DNA of 64,000 nt from Platismatia glauca (taxonomy: Eukaryota; Ascomycota; Lecanoromycetes; Lecanorales; Parmeliaceae), in assembly GCA_963556305.1 (NCBI GenBank), contig OY745765.1, positions 1,364,001 through 1,428,000 on the forward strand. Direction: 5' to 3'. Positions 44,889-56,366 of the stretch are shown here, in pieces. Numbering within the stretch: position 1 is the first letter of the stretch; each line of letters opens with the position of its first letter. Made by a program: the position numbers and the translations under genes. Below the pieces are notes generated by a model that had not been told where the DNA came from, searched no databases, and saw nothing but the letters and a program-made list of their open reading frames with translations.

Positions 44889-47599
44889 ATAAAATGCTAG
44901 TCGACAGAGTGTTTATCATATCCATTGGATCCTCTTTACCATAATTTCTCAGCTGATGTCACAGGACGGCAGAAGCATTAGCCAGCAAGAGAAGTTGGGT
45001 GTACCAATGAAATATCCACCTCGTCAAAGTGGCGAATGTTTTGAAAACATGCTTGTCTTGACATTACTTGAGTCAAGCTAGAGGGACCCATCGCTTTGTC
45101 GAAGCCTCCCAGGACACAGACAGGTTTGGGAAGCCTCCGATCGTGGAGCAATATTCATTCCGGGTGAGAGCACACCAACATCACCGAATGCAATCTCTCA
45201 TGAGTTTGATCACGGGTTCCGTACGGCCCAAACTCCGTCGGTCGAGTATGCGGCGTCGGATTGGGTGCTTCACTCCGAATCTGCAGGTGAAGAGTCGACA
45301 AATGCCGCTCTCGAAGTTTTGACAAAGACATATACCATTGTTCACTGGTCCCATCGGTCCAGGTGAGCCTGTTGGGGCCGTGACGAACTGCCCGAGTCCC
45401 TAGACGCTTGAATAGCGGCTGCGTGCGTCGGACAAGCCATTAGGATTAGGAAGCTCACGTCTAACAATGACTTCGATTCAGGGCGTTCATTGGAATCGAC
45501 GTGGGCCTCTCGGACGGCCCGTGCAGATATCGTCGAATACTCATCGAGACTCGGTCAGGTATGCGGGAAACCGGCGCCGACGTCTCACGTGCATTGCTGG
45601 ACGTGGGCGCAGCGGTCGACGTCGCCGCCGAGGACGGGAGACGCCGGTGGTTCGGACGATGTTACGAGGATTGACCTGGTGAGGGTCTTGGTCCGAGGTC
45701 GAGCGTGGTGCCGATGTGAAAAGCCAGGATGGCGACGGTCATGGACCCCTTTTGGTACGCACCGTCCGAGTCTGACATGAAGCCCAGCCTACAGGCGTCA
45801 TTGACGGCCCTAGGCGCACACGCGGAGGTCCTGCCTTTTGACCCATCATCTATCTGCGCTGTCTACTATTAGCTTCTTCATCTCCCTGCCGAGTCTTTGT
45901 TTGTGTGTTGGCGGAGTCTGGACTTGATAGTTGCCAGGCTACGAGCGAACGTCCACCTTTTTGTCGCGGGACGGAGAGAGACGCTCAAGGATGGGATGAA
46001 GGCCAATGGCGGAAGGGGTTGGAAATGCATCGGAGGCACAAAAGCCAGTCACTAGAAAAGTTCTCGTCCCCAATTGCACGACGTACGTTGTGGTATGAAA
46101 TCGATTGAATCTCATGGGTTCCCACACGGGATACTCGAGGCCGAATGACCACACTCGGTCGTATCGTTCGGGATGGTCGAAGATGAAATACAGACCTCTA
46201 GACTCAACCTGATCATGGTTCACCACTCCGCCATGTCCCCCACGTCCATCGCCAGCAAAGCAACCCCTCAACAACCACCGCCCTCACCCACCCCCTCCAC
46301 CCCAACCCCCATGGCAGCCATCTCGTCCCCGCGATCCCCTCCCACTCCCTCCTGCTCACGACACCGTCCCCATGACCTACGCTCGATCCCACGAGCGAAA
46401 ATATCCCGCATCCTCAGCCCCTCTAACCCAATCTAGGTTTCTCCCCCCGTGCCCCTCGACCTCCGTGGCCCGAGAGGGCGTCCGCGCCCCCTCCCTCATT
46501 GGCCCCCGTGCCCCGACCCCACCGGTCGGAGTCCCGCAAAAGATAAGGCCACAAACCCCCACCGCACGCACGCGCGCCATGACTGCATAGGTACCGACCC
46601 ACCCACCAACCAGCAACCTAGCCACCTAATCACAATGTAGGTACGTACCTCCACACCATGGCAAAAACACCACACGCCCTCACCCTCCAACCCACCCACT
46701 CAACGGCCCCGATGCGCACCCTCCCCCGGCATCGAATCCGACGCAAGCGCCCTGCGCTTGGCCGCGAGGGGCAGGTGACCGGGGTGTCCCGGTCTTCTCG
46801 GCATTCGGCAAGGGGGGGGCGTTACGTCGTGCGGTGTCGTGCAGGGATCGTGCGCCGCTGACGACATTGGGGAGGGGGGGGGTGGTTTGAAACACGGCGC
46901 TAGGCTGAGGGGGGTGTGGTGCGTTGGTTCAGGGACGGGCGATGACGATGGCGGGAGGGGGGGTTTTTTTTGGGCTTGGAGCCTTGGATGGAGGTGTTTG
47001 GGGGCGGGGTGGATCGGAGGGGGGTTTGGTGGGCAGGGAAGGGAGGGTTGCTGGGCAGGGAATGGATAGGGGTGAGGTTGAGGGTGAGGTGCAGGTTTGG
47101 AACGGTGATGGCCGTGGACGATTGATGGAAATGCCCCGAATCACTCGTAGGCATGGCGGAAGTACGAGCTGCAGCGTGAGATACCATTGTGAGTTGGGTA
47201 ACACAATTCTGATTAAAAGCTAATAAATGATACATGAACATGTAGAATGCCATCGCCATAGCGAATGTGGGTATATCAGCTCTCTCTTTGATATCGTACA
47301 CTTCTCTTTTTCATCTCCTTCCCATCTAAAATTCCCATTTTTCCGGAACGCCACGCTTGCCAAACTAAAAATGTTGTAAAGACGGTATCGTGCCCTTTTG
47401 GTGGAACTGTGAACCATAAAACTTTATAAAACGCAGGCGATGTTGCTCGGGCGGGATGAGGACCTCGGCGGTCTAATGCTGATGCACGGTGTCGGTACGC
47501 TATGGTTGAGGACATGCTTGAGGGCATGCTTGAGGGTCTTTGGAGGATTGTGGAGATGGAGAAAACTGAGGATGCTCGTTTGCGTGGCTCAAATGCGTT
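44889..47599. other. Gene-poor stretch with strong base skew
   Basis: No gene convinced me across 2.7 kb. 45483-45674 is a GC-rich open frame containing an ankyrin-like GADVSRALLDVGAAVDVAAE. From about 46210 to 46740 the plus strand is C rich; from 46860 to 47100 it is G rich. AGGTACGTACCT lies near 46637. The stretch next to 47600 is the 3' untranslated region of the FlbC-like gene. Confidence 0.45.
46861..47100 (+). other. G-rich tract with G-quadruplex potential
   Basis: Repeated runs of three or more G on plus (GGGGAGGGGGGGGTGG near 46870, GGGAGGGGGGG near 46952, GGGGGCGGGG near 47000, then GGGCAGGGAAGGGAGGG and GGGCAGGGAATGG near 47030-47070). Loops between runs are short enough for several quadruplexes. 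Function unknown. Confidence 0.6.
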
Positions 47600-48740
47600 T
47601 CACTTCTCAGATGTCCATGAACTTTCTGGCGACCCGTGGTCTGATGCGTGATCGCTCTTGTGGACCTTGCGATGTCTCCTCAGGTTCGAAACGACTGAGA
47701 AGTGACGACCGCAGCCCTCAGTCTCACAAGCGTAGGGCTTTTCTCCGGTATGACTGTACATATGAGTCTGGAGAGAGCTTGGGCGAGTGAAACGCTTGTC
47801 ACAGATCTTGCACTTATGCTTCTTTTGCGTGGATGAAGAGACCTTGGAGTTGAATTGGCTCATCATAGATTGAGGCGCCGGCAGTGAGTTGTTGCCGACT
47901 AAGCCCGATGGTCTTGGTAGTGTTCGCGAGTTGACAGATTCCATGTCTGAATTCGAGCCATAGTCGGAGACTGAAGAAGCGACTGAGCCGCTGTAGTATG
48001 ATGGGTTGTAGCTGCCATCAGAGATTGAAGAGTGCGAAGAATGGGTCGAAGGAAATCCATATCCATCATTGGACGATGCTCTGTCGCTCCTTGAGCCATA
48101 AATGTTTCTTGGTGTAGTCAGGTCTTGGCTCAGAGCAACCATGCCCCGGGATGCATCAAGAGCGTCGGTGTACGATGGCTGGGACTGCGACGAAGAGGAC
48201 ACTGAGCTTCTGGGGTGGGATTAGTTGAGTGTCTCAATTGATCACAATCGAAAGAGATACTCACGAATGAGACAACCGCCTAATCTCGTCTGGCTGATGT
48301 GGTTGCGCAAGAGTGCTGTAGGAGCTCACATATGGCGCTGATGTAGGAGCATATGCACTGACCGACGAAGGTGCAGCGGAGTATCCCTGCTCGTATGTAG
48401 ACCGAGGAAATTCAGGCTTGAGAAGATCTTGCGACATATCCAGTAAGTTGGATGATGTCGCATATGATGGGTAGCCATTGGTCGCTGGCATTGACGGTGC
48501 GGTTACGGGTACCGGCGAATATGGCACCGAGGACGTGGTTGAGCGAAGATTCTGTTGTTGCTTGAGCGCTTCGAAGCCCGTATTGTTGGTGCCCATGGAG
48601 CTGGGGAAGAGCTGAGGTGCATGGGAGGCCGACTGGCTCGAGGACCACGGATTTGTGAATTGTGGAGAGTTGCCGTAGGGCATGTGGTCGAAGTTGATGC
48701 CACCTAATTGGTGATTACGTTGATCCATAGTCATCGTCAT
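47600..48740 (-). CDS. flbC: C2H2 zinc-finger regulator, FlbC-like
   Basis: Exons 48740-48265 and 48209-47600 (minus) give 361 aa (three in-frame Met within the first five residues leave the exact start open). The first 280 residues are Ser/Tyr/Pro/Gln rich, as in activation regions. Two C2H2 fingers lie near the C-terminus: HKCKICDKRFTRPSSLQTHM followed by YSHTGEKPYACETEGCGRHF and SVVSNLRRHRKVH. The finger pair, its C-terminal position and the length agree with Aspergillus FlbC (about 354 aa), a DNA-binding activator of conidiation genes. I judge FlbC the most likely identity, from remembered similarity, not a search. An unusually long upstream interval (48741 onward) suggests a regulated promoter. 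Confidence 0.78.
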
Positions 48741-51583
48741 CGTGAAGGTTGACGGTAAATTGATGTGCAGCGGGTGATCAGCGGTGTGGGGAATGTTTCG
48801 ACTTTGACAGGTGTTGTTTGATGTTGGATTTGAGAGTAAGATGGAGAGTGTCGACGTCGAAGGGTGAGGTGGTCGACTTGTTAAGTAGGTAGGGTGAGAG
48901 GTGTGGGAAGGGATGGTGCTATGAGTAGATATTGTGTATGGAGTCTTGCATCGACTGCACTCGAATGGGTCGATGGAATTTGGGAGAGATGGATGAAAGA
49001 GTGAAATGATCAGCGGGGGGAGGGTTATATTTAAGAATGATCAGCAATTGGTGGTCGGAGGAGTGGTATGTTGAAGGAAAGGCAGCGTGCAAGGTATTTT
49101 AATAATCTAGGTACGATTGCCGGGAGAGCAGAGACAGGGGGGTCTGTCAATGGCTGACGCCCACATGAACCCTGACGCTAGTGAGAAGGCTGGGGTACGA
49201 GGATGAGGTATGAGGTATGGGATTGCTCCTTATTTGCAAAGCGACGAGGGACGAGGGACATGGAAATGGCTAATGATTATTTTCCAACGACGTCAATGCC
49301 ATCTATACGTCAAACTACTCCGACTCCCAATTAATTTTACCGACAATTTAGAGGGGGTGCAACTCGCTCAACTTTAGAACGCTCGAAAGGGTAAGGCCGA
49401 TTCTCTCGCAAGCCTTCCCGTAAGCCACAAAACGCCATCACGCTGCACCAGAACCCTTATCTTCCGTCCACTTTCGCCTCCAATGAGACTTGGCGCTCCA
49501 TATACAACAGGGATCGTGTACATACGGGCAAATAAGGGCACCGAGCCGGCTCAAGCGTTGGCAATGGAGGGTGGGAATCACTTTGCGGTGGAGAGCATCA
49601 ATCACGGCGAATGAGAATGGGACAGTCGTCTTGCGAGTTGGTCGCAAGGCTTCGACCATCGGAAACCGTTCGCTTCCGATCCCACGTAAACATGTTCCAC
49701 TTCGAAACACAGCGAAGCCATGATCGTAATAGCCCTTCACGGGTTCCACCATCGTCCCCACGTTGTACACAAGCTCGGACGAGCCTGCATAACAGTATTT
49801 TGGTCCCATGGTTCGCTGCCTCTTCACATGGACGAGCTCGGTCTGGTTCCGAGGGAATTTCTGCATGCCATGTCCGATGCACCGACATATGTCACTCGGT
49901 GAAGAATCACCACCACGCCGGCGCATTCGATGATGGCCCAAAACGGTAATGCTGGCTTCCGAGAACTCGTTCTCGATCTCTTCGTGAGACTTACATGCAG
50001 CTACTCTCGTCCTTGAGCCTAGGAGTATTAGTCTATTCCAATAACAGTATCACCGCCTTGCCTTGATTGAGATATCAGTCTGCAATATTTCCGCAGCATG
50101 GACTCACATCTCGACCTCGCTTGCTGTCCAGGTTTAATGTCTATCCGTGCGCTCACCGAGGTCAATTTACTATGTATCCTAGCCGCCGTCGAGGAAGCTT
50201 CTCTCCCCGCAGCCTTGTCACGGCAGAGGCGTAGACTTGAGGCGTCGCGCTGTCGAGTGTGGATGAATGGTCGTACTCCGGTATCTTCAGGGCTTCAACG
50301 TCGGCATCCCTGCATGCCTAACATCCGACATCCACCATGACGCTGCTTATCTCCCGCCGGATCTCTCGCAGAAGGACCTGCATTTGGTGGCGCACGGGAA
50401 AGACACCGATTCGTCAATGTAAGCTAGCGTATCCTTGAGACTATGACGTAGTAAGCAGGATGACTTACGCCATCTTTGCCGTATTTGCAACAGCCTTGCA
50501 ACAGCATCCAGTCGTTGGCTTGCTGCGACGTTTGGTAGAGTGGGTGTCGTCATTCGAGATAGTTGGTGTTGCTGCGATAGGGTGAGGGTGAGTGGATTCC
50601 GATGCCATCTGACTGCATGATGAATGATGATTGATTCCTTCACGAGGGGGGTTTCGAAAGGCCAGTACCTTACTCGCCGTGTCGCCAACTCGAGGTACGT
50701 AGGTACCTACCTATTCGCCCCTGCAGCGCTATTTCCAAGACATGTTAGACTCCTGCGGACAATTGAGAAGCCGTTTTCTTTCCGCGAATGCAATGTTTTT
50801 GCGCCACAGCATGCAGAGCACAGCCCCAAACGCACTTTCCCGGAGGCTTTTGCACTTTGCAACAATTTGCATCTCCGCATATGTGAACAAGCCTGCTGTT
50901 GACGGGCGCCTCTCCCGTCCCTACAAGCTTACCCTGCATAAGCTCATCGATCGTCAGGCATTTCGGCAGACAGCCAAAGGCAGCGGCAGCAGATCTTTTT
51001 CGCCACTGCCATGCGAACTAAGCCATTAGCCACAGGGCTGGCCGTTGCACAGGCCCATTTGATAGAGCACGGAGTAACAAAGTAGATAGTCCGGCAGACG
51101 GGGCGGAGTAGTGACGGTAGATCTAGTTCGATTCTTACTCTACTGATCAAAGCACATGAGGTAGATGAGCCGTCAGAGCAGCGGTAGATCGCTTCCTTCT
51201 GGGTTCGATTCTTTTAATATCGAGGCCGAGAGGGTCGATTCGGGAGAGACGGTTGATCTGCCGTCTTTATATCTACGAACCCGTCGGCTCAGCCACAGTC
51301 ATCTGTCTTGTTGTGCGAGTAGCTTCGAATCAGCGGTATATTGGAATAAGTGTCTAACAATAGCATTGCGACCATTGCCGACAGAAGCCATATCGTCTCA
51401 ATTGCTGAACGGTCGAAACGACTCTTAACTCAATTACGACCGTTCCCGGACATGGATGCCTACGCCTAGCTACTCGGACTGTTTTTAGATATCCCTCCAG
51501 AACCCGCTACTTGACTTTTGCTCAAGCAGTACGCGGAAATTTAGGATGCTAACCAACTTCAACAATGCATGTCCGTGCAATTC
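48741..51583. other. Intergenic, 2.8 kb; FlbC-like promoter and no other clear gene
   Basis: The first 700 nt are probably the FlbC-like leader and promoter (G/T-rich on plus). A 167-codon minus frame at 49438-49941 is Arg/Cys rich without a domain. TAGGTACCTA lies at 50699-50708. A box-B-like GGTTCGATTC at 51200-51210 follows a box-A-like stretch too closely for a tRNA. Confidence 0.45.
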
Positions 51584-53165
51584 CTAATGAAAACGGTCCA
51601 AACGAGCTCTATTGAGGGCGATCTGTATGATCTTAGCCATCCGGGAAAGAGTAACGGTGTACAGGGGAAATCGAGCTGCTCGTCCTCTTACCTCGTCATC
51701 CACTTGCGTGCTCTTGGCATTTATTCTCTCCAGATGACGATTCTGCGTGTCAAGTCAGCGGAAGAGGTCGAGGCAAAAACGCCGATAATCCCTACCTGTT
51801 CCTCAACTTCCTTTCCAGTCGCCCGTGCAAGGCCGTTCAATCGACTCGCTGCACCTCCTAATGCATCCAAGTTGGAGTCAATTTCCTGCCATGGCGTTAG
51901 AAAAAATCCTTTGATGGGAACGAGCAATCCTACATTCTCCATCTCATCATCCTCCGAATCAGCCTCAAATTGATACTTAGCCCTCTCCGCCAAAGTCGCC
52001 TGCTTCTTCGCAGCAGCGTTTGGTCCCTCCTTCGAGATATCCTTGAAAGTCTTTTGCAGGCGCTGATCCGTATCGTATCCCGCTCTTCGAGTAGCTTCCC
52101 TTTGTGCTCGTTCAAGCTGGTGTTTCTCCAGAACGTCTTCATCCGCTCGTCGGGTACGTGAATCTGCGGTGAAGGGATTCGAAACGTGCACTGCAAACAT
52201 ACTTCGGTTCAATTTCTTTAGCTCCTTAGCCCGGTCTTCGGCGACGCGGTTGTGATTTGCGGTGATGTCTAGGTTCTTTTCGGTGTTGTGTATCCGCTCG
52301 CCTTGGGCTCCGATGCGGGCGAGTGTGTTCATGCCTGTCTCTTCGCTAATCACCCATTAGACACCTCACGGATATTAAATTTTAAGAGACCTCACGCTTG
52401 TGCCGCCATGCGGAGAGCATTGCGAGTTGACGATACGTCCTCCTGTTTGATAAATCGAATCTGTTGCTTCGTGGCTTGGACATCTTCTTCCTCCTCTTCT
52501 TCTGCGGTCAATTGCCTGTCTCCGTACGCTTCGTAGCTAGGACCCGAGCTCCCACCATATCCTCCTTCCTGTCCAGCTTCCTCATACGGCGGAGGCTCAC
52601 CATATCCCATCTGCTGCTGTTCCTGCTTCTGCGCACGCTCTCTTAATCCTCCGAACAAGGCATCTCTGCTCTCGTCTGTCACAGGAGCAGCTCCAAGTCC
52701 GCCGTAGCCACCAGGTCCATATCTCGACCCAGCGCCTCCCGCTTGTGAGCTCTCAGCTCCATATCTTTCAGTACCGTAACCACCAGATGCACCGTATCGA
52801 TCTGCGCCATATCCACCTCCATTTCGAGGTGCAGGATCGTTCATGCCCCCATAACTCCCACTCTTCTTCTCGTCACCGTAACCGCCTGACTTTTTCCCGT
52901 CGGGATGACCTACATTCATGCCCCCATATCCGCCTGACTGTGCTGGGGGAGGAGCAGGACTTGGCCCACGTTGTGCTTGTGCATATCCCGGAACCCCTGC
53001 TCTCGCCTTGGCCTGGTTATATGCATCTGCCTGAGTAGGCAAGTTGGCATAGGGGTTGTTGGTCGATGGGGCGGGGGATTTATCCTTGGATCGTCCGCCG
53101 AATAGGGCTCTACGGTTGCTGTCGTCGTCGCCGTCTTTCTTCTTGCCGATGCCGAGCTTCTTCAT
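51584..53165 (-). CDS. SEC9: Sec9/SNAP-25-type Qbc SNARE
   Basis: Five exons on minus, 53165-52396, 52345-51934, 51885-51796, 51742-51692 and 51622-51584, give 453 aa. The N-terminal 230 residues are Gly/Tyr/Ala rich (GGYGG-type repeats, RRALFGG). SNARE helix 1 runs from about 235 to 315 (VQATKQQIRFIKQEDVSSTR, then NTLARIGAQGERIHNTEKNL). The linker carries an NPF motif (VSNPFTADSR). SNARE helix 2 is about 395-452 (EIDSNLDALGGAASRLNGLA, NRHLERINAKSTQVDDEIAL). Helix 2 is spread over three exons, and one 48-nt intron (51933-51886) is in frame with no stop. Sec9 pairs with a syntaxin and a synaptobrevin to fuse exocytic vesicles at the plasma membrane and is essential in yeast. In Neurospora SEC-9 is also the polymorphic target watched by the NLR PLP-1, relevant to the patatin NLR 10.4 kb away. 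Confidence 0.93.
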
Positions 53166-53435
53166 GTTGTTCGATTGTGCAGATTCGATCCAGTGGATAG
53201 GCAAGCATAGAGGTTTAAATGAGAGAGAAAACCTGAAGTCTTGAAGAGGACGCAGCTTTAGGGGCTGTGGGGGCCTGGTTCAGCGGGGCGGACCCTAAAC
53301 TTGGTGCCTGGGCGAGCTGGGCTAGCCTTATCGGAGGCGATAGGGGATCCCTAAATAGACAGGACAAGGTGCATTTACTCTTTCGTAAACAGACCATCTA
53401 AATCCTTCTGCCAGGGATGAGACTGCTATCTGACT
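53166..53435. promoter_or_regulatory. Shared divergent promoter, SEC9 / cystinosin-like
   Basis: Only 270 nt lies between the two start codons, so promoter elements overlap. No named site was identified. Confidence 0.5.
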
Positions 53436-54720
53436 ATGCCTATATCATATCGGCTCGAACCGGGCGAACTTGAAGCTATCTCGACATTCTCTCCATCGTC
53501 GACTCAATTCCTCGGAGCACTCTCTCGGTACTTCCCTCCCCTACCATACTCTCTGAATTCCTTGCTGACCATACATAGTCTGTTCGGCTGGATATAGTAA
53601 TGCTCCCTCTCAACCTTCTATCCAATCTACTTTCCACCATCGACCTCCGGAGAACCCTACTTGACAATTCCCAGTACCCTGTCCTGGTCAGCCTCTTTCT
53701 ATCCCCAGTACGTATTTTCGGAGTCCAAGTCTCCTCGTCTGGACCGAAGGTTGAGGCCACAGACATGTCTTGGGAGGTTCTGCTTTCTAGAAGTGTTCCA
53801 AAGCTCGCTATACACCATTATAAAAGCAAGACTGACTTCGAAATCATAATCTAGACCCCTTCTTAACATCCGCCGGCGCTCTACCCATGGCACCACGCCC
53901 GCCTTCCCCACTCTCAACGTCCTGGGCTTCCTCTGCTACACCACTTCCACCCTCACCTTCTACTACTCGCCCCTGATCCAATCCCAATACCGTACCCGCA
54001 ACAACGGAGAAGAGAACACGGTCAGGGCCAACGATGTAGCATTCGCAGTGCATGCGCTGGTGCTGTGTGTACTGACGATGAGTCAATTCTGGGCTTCTTT
54101 GTGGGGGTTCGAAAAGAGGAGCGTGAGGCTAGGGAAGGGCGTGTGGGGGATCGTCGTGGGCTGTGTGGTTGGGATTGCGTGGGTGATTGGGATGGTGATG
54201 CGGAAGGGGCTGGATGGTGGTAGGGACGCGCGATCGTGGGCTTGGATCGACTTGGTGAGTAGCTTTGCTGGGAGCGCTCATTTCCTACGAGCTGCTATAT
54301 TGTGTATACACTGTGCGAAATGGAAAATGAGGTGGCTGACGGAAGGCACTCCAGGTCTACGCGGTTGGCTACGTCAAGCTGGTCGTCACCGTGGTGAAAT
54401 ACGTCCCACAGGCGTGGGCGAATTATCAGCGGAAGTCTACGGCTGGCTGGAGCATCGATCAGATCCTGCTGGATGTCGTTGGCGGTGTTTTGTCAATTGC
54501 ACAGCTCGTGATTGATTCGAGTCTGCAAAGCGATTGGTCCGGGATAACAGGCAACCCGGTCAAGCTGGGACTGGGCAATATCTCTATCGTCTTTGATGTC
54601 GTATTCATGGTGCAGCATTACATATTGTACAAAGGGAATGTGGCCGAGGAGGATGGAATGGAGTGGGAGAGGAGAGGTCTGATAGCAAGCGACGATGAAG
54701 AGGCCGCTGCAAGACGATAG
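53436..54720 (+). CDS. Cystinosin-like PQ-loop transporter
   Basis: Five exons, 53436-53527, 53579-53596, 53675-53707, 53855-54254 and 54355-54720, give 302 aa. Two PQ-loop motifs are visible: SFYPQPLLN at a splice junction and VVKYVPQAWANY. The chain FLGALSR|LFGWIY|TLSWSASFYPQ|PLLNIRRRSTHG matches lysosomal/vacuolar cystine exporters, with FPTLNVLGFLCYTTSTLTFY and STAGWSIDQILLDVVGGVLS later. About seven membrane helices are expected. Exon 2 is only 18 nt and exon 3 only 33 nt; phase and the family motif support both. Human cystinosin and yeast Ers1 are relatives. The C-terminus is acidic (ASDDEEAAARR). Confidence 0.9.
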
Positions 54721-56366
54721 ATACTCATAGACTAATGATCGTCAAAGGAGACATAGAGAGCATCAGACCACAGCTACGAACTTGCAAAACGCAAACGGGG
54801 AAACTCAGTCGCTATACTGTTGAGAATCTATCCAGTCAAAGTCCAGGCGTATTGCCATTATCGAACGAAAGCTATTTCGATTCGGCCTATATTTGTGAGA
54901 GGCACACGATGCGGTCCCCTCACCCCGACAGTCAGGAGCTGCGACTTCCAACCTACGCTCGCCACACGGACCATGATCAAAAAGGACCCGCGGAAGCTGC
55001 CACGGGCCCATACTCTTCGCAGATGGGTACTCGACGCCACCGTGAGTATCTCACACCCAGACACAGCCTCTGTCCAACCCGTCCTTGAACCCGTCTTCAG
55101 GTATGCAGGATTGGAATGCAAGGCCTGACCCTTACGTCGCTAACCATTTGCGCATTTCTGTGCCGACTCCTGTCCCTCAGCTATCCACGGCTCACGCGCT
55201 GACTGATCCGTCCGAAACCCACCGTGTGCAAGCGAGCGCCTTGGCGCGAATACGGATCCAGTCGCGAATCTTTCACTCTCGACGAGCGTGGCGTCGGGCC
55301 GCGTTCGTGGGTCCGTGGGAACGGCGTGCTTGGTTGAGAACTTGATGTCCGTCTGCTTCTGACTGGGCGTGCTATTGTATGTTGGAACCATACCTCCCCA
55401 GATAGTGCTGCTCTGCATTGAACCGAATGCCATTCTCAAGAACCGGAGAACGGAGCCCGTGAGGCAGGTCGGGGATGGTTGCCGGCATTTTGGCTTCCGT
55501 GAGTTTAGCGCTCTTCGTTGTGAAAATTGCTGCTGTGGCGGGGATGGTGTTCCGGACGTTCTCGATGGGCTGATCCGACGTGGGTGGATTGAATGCTTTG
55601 GTCAAGTCTTTAGCCAGAGGTGTTGCCTTTGTGGTGGTGAAGCGGAGTCACTGAGGTCTTTTACTAACGAGCCAGTAGGCAGAGAACGCGGTCGAAGGTG
55701 GCAGAGTCGATGGGTACTTGTACAAATGAGCGCCGGGTTCCCTTCTGATTGGCAAATCGCATCTAGCACGACTGCTTTTCGAGACGGTACTAGCCTCTGA
55801 CTGGAAGTTAGCATGGAGGCGTGGAGAGTGGCTTGTAAAGAGTCAAGTAGTTATCATGCTCGGTGGTTCTAAAGTGTTTGCGGTTTACGAGGCAGCGGCT
55901 GCACCGGATTCGAGAAACCGAAGATGATGAGTTCTCTGGCCGTCAGCAATGAAGAAGGAAAGGTGGTGCGGATCTGTCACGTGGACGAACAGCAGTCATA
56001 GTAAGTTACTGGAGATCTCGGGGACGCATCTTTCTTTCCAAGTCGGCAAAGCAAATGTCCAATTGGCATTCAACGAAGGAACTTCGACCACAGTCGAAAC
56101 CAAGACGTGAAGCCTGTGTGCGATACCGCCTTGCCTGTGCCGTCTCAAACCTCTTCGGATAAGCATCTCTCCCAAGCCTCGATTCGAGTCTCCGCTACGG
56201 AATCCATGGGGACACATCTCCGGCTGAGCACACCGAATCCCATTGTCTATCCTCTGTCTCTCGTTTCCGACATCCCTGTATCATGATTCACAGACCGAGC
56301 CGCAATAGCACGCAAAGATTCCAAGTCTATTCTATAGTACACACAAATGTCTACGCTCGCTCATAA
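54721..56366. other. Intergenic, 1.6 kb
   Basis: Minus frames at 55140-55439 (99 codons) and 55372-55605 (77 codons) are somewhat protein-like but no splice chain joins them. No gene is called. Confidence 0.4.

Noticed and set aside
49438..49941. 167-codon minus frame
   Set aside because: Starts with GHHRMRRRGG-type composition, no domain, no introns, and an equally long opposite-strand frame.
51172..51212. tRNA-like box B (GGTTCGATTC) with a nearby box-A-like stretch
   Set aside because: The two boxes are only about 13 nt apart and no acceptor stem could be paired.
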